This document shows, piece after piece, positions 59,231 to 64,000 of a stretch of 64,000 nt of DNA; positions within the stretch are counted from its first letter, which is position 1, and each line of letters begins with the position of its first letter. The notes under the pieces were generated by a model. The model searched no databases. It was given only the letters and a program-made list of their open reading frames with translations, and was not told the origin of the DNA. Source of the DNA: Pseudomonadota bacterium (GTDB lineage: Bacteria; Pseudomonadota; Alphaproteobacteria; Micropepsales; Micropepsaceae). A program made the translations under genes and the position numbers. Location of the stretch: positions 27,340 through 91,339 of the forward strand of contig JACQDN010000009.1 of NCBI GenBank assembly GCA_016201105.1, read 5' to 3'.

Positions 59231-62200
59231 TCAACGGTGCAGCCACATGCGCAGGGCAGAGAGAAGCTGTTCCGTGTTCACCGGCTTTGCGAGATAATCG
59301 GATGCGCCGGCCTCAAGACATTTTTCGCGATCGCCTTTCATGGCTTTCGCGGTCAGCGCAATGATGGGAAGACGGCGATAGGCGGCGTTCTGACGGATGG
59401 CTTGCATCGTCTGATAGCCGTCCATCTCCGGCATCATGATATCCATCAGCACGATGGCGATGCCGGGCGTCGACTCCACGAGCTGAATCGCTTCATTGCC
59501 CGTCGTCGCCGTCAGCACGCGCATGCCGCGACGTTCCAGCACACTCGAGAGCGCGAAGATGTTTCGTGCATCGTCGTCCACCAGAAGTACGGTTCGATTG
59601 ACAAGATCTTCATCGGAGCTGGTGAGGCGCTCGAGCAGGCGCTGCTTTTCGGCTGGCAGATCGGTGACGATGCGGTGCAGGAAGAGGGACGTCTCGTCGA
59701 GCAGGCGTTCCGGCGATTCCACGCCTTTGACGACGATACTGCGCGCCATGGTGTGGAGCTGGGCGTCTTCCTCCGCCGAAAGCTCGCGCCCGGTGAACAC
59801 GATCACGGGCACATCGGAGAGGGTGCTGTCCGCTTTCATTCTTTCCAGCACTTCGAAGCCGCTCATGTCGGGCAACCGCAAATCCAGAACGACGCAGTCG
59901 CAGGGATCTTCCGACAGGATGGAAAGGGCCTTTTCACCGGTATCCGCCGAAACGATTTCAATATCGTCGGAGCCGAGCAGATCGCTCACGCTCACGCGTT
60001 CCGCTTCGTTGTCTTCGACAAGAAGCAGCCGCTTGCGGCGCGGGCTTGCATAGTCCTTGATCTTTCCGATCGCATCCGACAGGCCCTGGCTTGTGGTCGG
60101 CTTGGTGACGAACGAGAAAGCGCCGCTCGCCAAACCATGTTGACGGTCTTCGTCCAGCGTGACGATCTGCACGGGAATATGCCGCGTGAGCGGGTTCTGT
60201 TTGAGCTGGCTGAGCACTGTCCAGCCCAGCATGTCCGGCAGGAAGACGTCGAGCGAGATGGCGGTAGGCTGGAACTGCTTGGCCAGTTCGAGCGCGTCGC
60301 CGCCGCGCATGCCAAGCAATACTTTGAAGCCGTTGTCGCGCGCCAAATCGATCATGATGCGCGCGTAGTGAGGATCGTCTTCCACGATGAGCAAAATGGC
60401 ATCGCCCGGCTGGATCGCCATACGATCATCCGGAATCTGCTCGACGGCCCGTTCCGGCAGAGCGGCCACGAAATCCGCGCGATCCTGGATCATGCTGCCA
60501 TCGGTTTTGAGCGACGCGCGCCACGAGCTCGCCGGGCCGACATATTTGACCGGCAAGTAGAGCGTGAACGTGCTGCCCACGCCCGGCATGCTCTGCAATT
60601 GGATTTCGCCACCCAGCAGATTGGCCAGCTCGCGACAGATGGCGAGACCGAGGCCCGTGCCGCCATATTTGCGGCTCGTGCTGGCGTCGGCCTGTTGGAA
60701 GGCCTCGAAGATAATTTTCTGCTTTTCGACCGGAATGCCGATGCCGGTGTCGGCGACCTGGAAGGCGACAACGGCGGTGGCTTGATTGAGCACGGGATGT
60801 TCCGGACTCCAGCCGGACGTTTCGGTGGAGACGCTCAAGCGGACTCCGCCATGCTCGGTGAACTTGAAGGCGTTTGAAAGCAGGTTCTTGAGGACCTGCT
60901 GCAAACGCTTGGCGTCGGTCGTGATGTTGGGTCCGATCTTGGGATCGACATGCAGTTCAAAGCCGAGCTGGCGCGTCTCCGCTTCGTGACGGAACGGCCG
61001 CGCTATGGCATCGAGCAGGCTCGACACGAACACGTCTTCCGCATCCACCGTCACGGTGCCGGACTCGATCTTCGAAAGATCGAGGATGTCGCTGATGAGG
61101 TTGAGCAGATCCGTGCCGGCGCCGTGAATCGTCTTGGCGAATTCGACTTGCTTGGGTGCGAGGTTGCCGTCGGGGTTTTCGGAGAGCTGCTGGCCGAGGA
61201 TGAGAATGCTGTTCAGCGGGGTGCGCAGTTCGTGGCTCATATTGGCGAGGAATTCGGACTTGTACTTGGAGGTGAGCGCAAGCTCGGCCGCTTTCTCTTC
61301 CACGGCACGACGCGCTTGTTCGATTTCCTGGTTCTTGGCTTCCACTTCCACGTTGCGTTCGGCGAGCTGTTGCGCCTTCTGCTCCAGCTGTTCGTTGGTT
61401 TGCTGCAGCTCGCGCTGTTGCATCTGCAGTTCGGTGGCGAGCTGCTGCGATTGCTTGAGCAAGCCTTCCGTCTGCATGGTGGCTTCGATGGAATTGAGCA
61501 CGATGCCGATGCTGGCGGTGAGCTGTTCCAGGAAGGCCACTTGCAGATCGGTGAAGGCCGATACCGAGGCAAGCTCGATCACCGCCTTGACCTGGCTCTC
61601 GAACAGCACCGGCAGGACGATGATGTTGCGCGGCTGCACCTTGAACAGCGCCGATCCGATCGGAATGACGTTGTCGGGCAGTTCGTTGATCAGGAGACGA
61701 TGTTTGTCGGTGGCGCATTGGCCGACCAATCCTTGGCCGAGCGGGATGCGCGGCGGATGGCGCTGGGCGCCGTCGTCTGCATAGGCCGCGAGCAGGGAAA
61801 GGCCCGGTTCCTCGTTACTCGACATTTGATAGATGACGCCCTGCTGCGCGTTGACGAGCGGCGTGAGCTCGGCCAGCAACAAGCGGCCGACGGTGGAAAG
61901 ATCGCGCTGGCCTTGCAACATGCTGGTGAATTTGGCGAGGTTGGTCTTCAACCAGTCCTGTTCGGTGTTGTGATCGGTGGTGAGGCGCAAATTGCCGATC
62001 ATCGTATTGATGTTGTCTTTGAGTTCGGCCACTTCGCCGCGTGCATCGACCTGAATGGAGCGGGTGAGATCGCCCTTGGTCACGGCGGTGGCCACTTCCG
62101 CGATGGCGCGCACTTGCGTGGTGAGATTGGCGGCCAAGAGATTCACGTTGCCCGTCAAATCCTTCCAAGTGCCCGCGGCGCCCGGCACGTTCGCCTGGCC

Positions 62201-64000
62201 GCCGAGGCGGCCTTCCACACCCACTTCGCGCGCCACCGACGTCACTTGATCGGCGAACGTCGCCAGCGTCGAGGTCATGTTGTTGATGGTTTCGGCCAGG
62301 GCGGCCACTTCGCCCTTCGATTTCACCGTGAGGTTCTGCTTGAGTTCGCCGTTGGCGACGGCGGTCACCACTTTCACGATGCCGCGCACCTGTTCGGTCA
62401 GGTTCGCCGCCATCACGTTCACGGTGTCGGTCAAGTCTTTCCAGGTGCCGGCGACGCCGGGCACTTGCGCTTGGCCGCCGAGTCTTCCTTCGGTGCCCAC
62501 TTCGCGCGCCACGCGCGTCACTTCGGACGCGAAACCGTTCAGCTGGTCCACCATGGTATTGATGGTGTTTTTCAATTCGAGAATTTCGCCTTTCACGTCC
62601 ACGGTGATCTTGCGCGAAAGGTCGCCGCGCGCCACCGCGGTTGTCACTTCGGCGATGTTGCGCACCTGGGTGGTGAGGTTTGCCGCAAGCAGGTTCACGT
62701 TGTCGGTCAAGTCCTTCCACGTGCCGCCCACGCCCGGCACCACCGCCTGGCCGCCGAGGCGTCCGTCGGTGCCCACTTCGCGCGCCACGCGCGTCACTTC
62801 GGCGGCGAAGGAGCGAAGCTGCTCCACCATGGTGTTCAAGGTTTCCTTGAGCAGCAGGATTTCGCCGCGCACGTCCACCGTGATCTTCTTCGACAAGTCG
62901 CCGTTGGCGATGGCGGTGGCCACTTCGGCGATATTTCGCACCTGCGCCGTCAGGTTCGACGCCATGAAATTCACGTTGTCGGTCAAGTCTTTCCAGGTTC
63001 CCGCAACGCCAGGCACTTGCGCCTGGCCGCCGAGTTTTCCTTCGGTGCCCACTTCGCGCGCCACGCGCGTCACTTCGGACGCGAAACCGTTCAGCTGGTC
63101 CACCATCGTATTGATGGTTTCCTTCAGCTGCAGGATTTCGCCTTTCACGTCCACGGTGATCTTGCGGCTCAAGTCGCCGCGCGCCACCGCGGTGGTCACT
63201 TCGGCGATGTTGCGCACTTGCGCGGTCAGATTGCCGGCCATCGAATTGACGGAGTCGGTCAGGTCTTTCCACGTACCAGCCACGCCCGGCACGTTTGCTT
63301 GTCCGCCGAGGCGCCCGTCGGTGCCCACTTCGCGCGCCACGCGGGTCACTTCGCCCGCGAAGCGGTTGAGCTGGTCCACCATGGTGTTGAGCGTTTCCTT
63401 GAGCTGAAGGATTTCGCCGCGCACGTCCACGGTGATCTTGCGCGAAAGGTCGCCGCCGGCGATGGCGGTCGCCACTTCGGCGATGTTGCGGACTTGCGCG
63501 GTCAAATTTCCTGCCATCGAGTTCACGGAATCGGTCAAGTCTTTCCAGGTGCCCGCCACGCCAGGCACTTGTGCTTGGCCGCCCAGCTTGCCGTCGGTGC
63601 CGACTTCGCGCGCCACGCGCGTCACTTCGGCGGCGAAGGCGTTCAACTGGTCCACCATGGTGTTGAGCGTTTCCTTGAGCTGAAGGATTTCGCCCGACAC
63701 GTTCACGGTGATCTTGCGCGAGAGGTCGCCTTGCGCCACCGCCGTCGCCACTTCGGCGATGTTGCGTACTTGGCCGGTGAGGTTCGAGGCCATCGAATTC
63801 ACCGAGTCGGTCAAGTCTTTCCAGGTGCCGGCGACGCCGCGCACGATCGCTTGGCCGCCGAGCTTGCCTTCGGTGCCCACTTCGCGCGCCACGCGTGTCA
63901 CTTCCGACGCAAAGCCGTTCAGCTGATCGACGGTGGTGTTGAGCGTCTCCTTGAGCTTGAGGATTTCGCCCTTCACGTCGACGGTGATCTTCCTCGACAA
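59231..64000 (-). CDS. multi-HAMP hybrid histidine kinase, 5' end outside the window
   Basis: 1589 visible residues; the start lies beyond 64000. Order: at least seven HAMP repeats of 92 residues, an eighth partial HAMP, a GAF domain (about 61470-61960), a long coiled coil, HisKA ([19 protein letters not shown]), HATPase ([32 protein letters not shown]), and three receivers with Asp in [25 protein letters not shown] and [13 protein letters not shown]. No membrane helix in the visible part. The repeat wording ([31 protein letters not shown]) is that of fungal group III osmosensing kinases (Nik1/Os-1) and their bacterial relatives. It is the first visible gene of a two-kinase operon. Confidence 0.95.
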   Translation of the reverse strand: MSRKITVDVKGEILKLKETLNTTVDQLNGFASEVTRVAREVGTEGKLGGQAIVRGVAGTWKDLTDSVNSMASNLTGQVRNIAEVATAVAQGDLSRKITVNVSGEILQLKETLNTMVDQLNAFAAEVTRVAREVGTDGKLGGQAQVPGVAGTWKDLTDSVNSMAGNLTAQVRNIAEVATAIAGGDLSRKITVDVRGEILQLKETLNTMVDQLNRFAGEVTRVAREVGTDGRLGGQANVPGVAGTWKDLTDSVNSMAGNLTAQVRNIAEVTTAVARGDLSRKITVDVKGEILQLKETINTMVDQLNGFASEVTRVAREVGTEGKLGGQAQVPGVAGTWKDLTDNVNFMASNLTAQVRNIAEVATAIANGDLSKKITVDVRGEILLLKETLNTMVEQLRSFAAEVTRVAREVGTDGRLGGQAVVPGVGGTWKDLTDNVNLLAANLTTQVRNIAEVTTAVARGDLSRKITVDVKGEILELKNTINTMVDQLNGFASEVTRVAREVGTEGRLGGQAQVPGVAGTWKDLTDTVNVMAANLTEQVRGIVKVVTAVANGELKQNLTVKSKGEVAALAETINNMTSTLATFADQVTSVAREVGVEGRLGGQANVPGAAGTWKDLTGNVNLLAANLTTQVRAIAEVATAVTKGDLTRSIQVDARGEVAELKDNINTMIGNLRLTTDHNTEQDWLKTNLAKFTSMLQGQRDLSTVGRLLLAELTPLVNAQQGVIYQMSSNEEPGLSLLAAYADDGAQRHPPRIPLGQGLVGQCATDKHRLLINELPDNVIPIGSALFKVQPRNIIVLPVLFESQVKAVIELASVSAFTDLQVAFLEQLTASIGIVLNSIEATMQTEGLLKQSQQLATELQMQQRELQQTNEQLEQKAQQLAERNVEVEAKNQEIEQARRAVEEKAAELALTSKYKSEFLANMSHELRTPLNSILILGQQLSENPDGNLAPKQVEFAKTIHGAGTDLLNLISDILDLSKIESGTVTVDAEDVFVSSLLDAIARPFRHEAETRQLGFELHVDPKIGPNITTDAKRLQQVLKNLLSNAFKFTEHGGVRLSVSTETSGWSPEHPVLNQATAVVAFQVADTGIGIPVEKQKIIFEAFQQADASTSRKYGGTGLGLAICRELANLLGGEIQLQSMPGVGSTFTLYLPVKYVGPASSWRASLKTDGSMIQDRADFVAALPERAVEQIPDDRMAIQPGDAILLIVEDDPHYARIMIDLARDNGFKVLLGMRGGDALELAKQFQPTAISLDVFLPDMLGWTVLSQLKQNPLTRHIPVQIVTLDEDRQHGLASGAFSFVTKPTTSQGLSDAIGKIKDYASPRRKRLLLVEDNEAERVSVSDLLGSDDIEIVSADTGEKALSILSEDPCDCVVLDLRLPDMSGFEVLERMKADSTLSDVPVIVFTGRELSAEEDAQLHTMARSIVVKGVESPERLLDETSLFLHRIVTDLPAEKQRLLERLTSSDEDLVNRTVLLVDDDARNIFALSSVLERRGMRVLTATTGNEAIQLVESTPGIAIVLMDIMMPEMDGYQTMQAIRQNAAYRRLPIIALTAKAMKGDREKCLEAGASDYLAKPVNTEQLLSALRMWLHR
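62050..64000. repeat. 276-bp tandem repeats encoding HAMP units
   Basis: Seven tandem copies with exact 276-bp spacing of the landmark TCAAGTCTTTCC-like block (63811, 63535, 63259, 62983, 62707, 62431, 62155) and an incomplete eighth towards 62000. Copies differ at many third positions but keep length with no gaps. They continue past the window edge. Confidence 0.92.

Noticed and set aside
58916..60877. 653-residue plus-strand frame opposite the two kinases
   Set aside because: Runs antisense across two real genes and their 12-base junction; composition is not protein-like.
62050..64000. Could the regular repeats be a CRISPR or satellite array
   Set aside because: 276-bp units lie in one open frame and encode HAMP domains; no short repeat plus unique spacer pattern.

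Overview
The window is chromosomal DNA of a high-GC alphaproteobacterium. The signs are a CDP-choline-type phosphatidylcholine synthase, hopanoid trafficking genes (hpnN, hpnM beside mlaA), the recG / sdhE / mfd neighbourhood, fused peptide-ABC ATPases, an HWE-type histidine kinase, and a tRNA-His with A at position 73 and an encoded CCA. A Micropepsales/Rhizomicrobium-like or Hyphomicrobiales-like host is possible, but I cannot fix the genus by eye. I see no phage, transposase, plasmid origin or CRISPR array.

Layout. 0-6.5 kb: a thiolase-fold enzyme, glutathione-dependent formaldehyde dehydrogenase, two small exported proteins and a two-gene ABC exporter. 6.4-19 kb: DUF6285 protein, aminoglycoside-phosphotransferase-like kinase, recG, sdhE, mfd, a PIG-L deacetylase, an epimerase with a shifted 3' end, a membrane protein and a long acyl-CoA dehydrogenase. 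19-25.3 kb: tandem paralogous retropepsin/PDZ proteins separated by a strong terminator, then a B12 uptake locus (btuF, cobalamin riboswitch, btuC, btuD). 25.4-28.5 kb: PPK2, TfoX-like, HxlR, GFA and YCII-type genes and tRNA-Arg(CCT). 28.5-38.1 kb: a peptide ABC system (two substrate-binding proteins, fused ATPase, two permeases) downstream of a histidine ammonia-lyase gene. 38.2-43.3 kb: nitronate monooxygenase, tRNA-His(GTG), then an arsR - 2OG oxygenase - ATP-grasp operon and pcs. 43.4-50.3 kb: a cassette (LysR/MAPEG pair; TetR with an FtsX-type ABC transporter, a LolA-like carrier and a beta-barrel protein) bounded by pcs and by a decayed second copy of the pcs 5' end. 50.3-57 kb: a long amidohydrolase and the mlaA-hpnN / hpnM lipid-trafficking genes. 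57.3-64 kb: a response-regulator/HWE kinase and the C-terminal part of a very long hybrid kinase with at least seven 92-residue HAMP repeats, which runs off the right edge.

Five gene junctions carry mosaic palindromic repeats (CCTCCCC...GGGGAGG or ACCCTCCC...GGGAGGGT ends) of about 130-280 bp, and a sixth carries an unrelated CCCGGC-type repeat. One of the first group splits what is probably a two-gene operon.

The best candidates for undescribed biology are the arsR-oxygenase-ATP-grasp operon (translationally coupled, with an operator over the arsR start codon and a C-terminal Cys cluster in the regulator), the TetR-controlled ABC/LolA-like/OMP envelope cassette with its flanking pcs remnant, the double-retropepsin PDZ paralogs, and the Nik1-like HAMP-array kinase.
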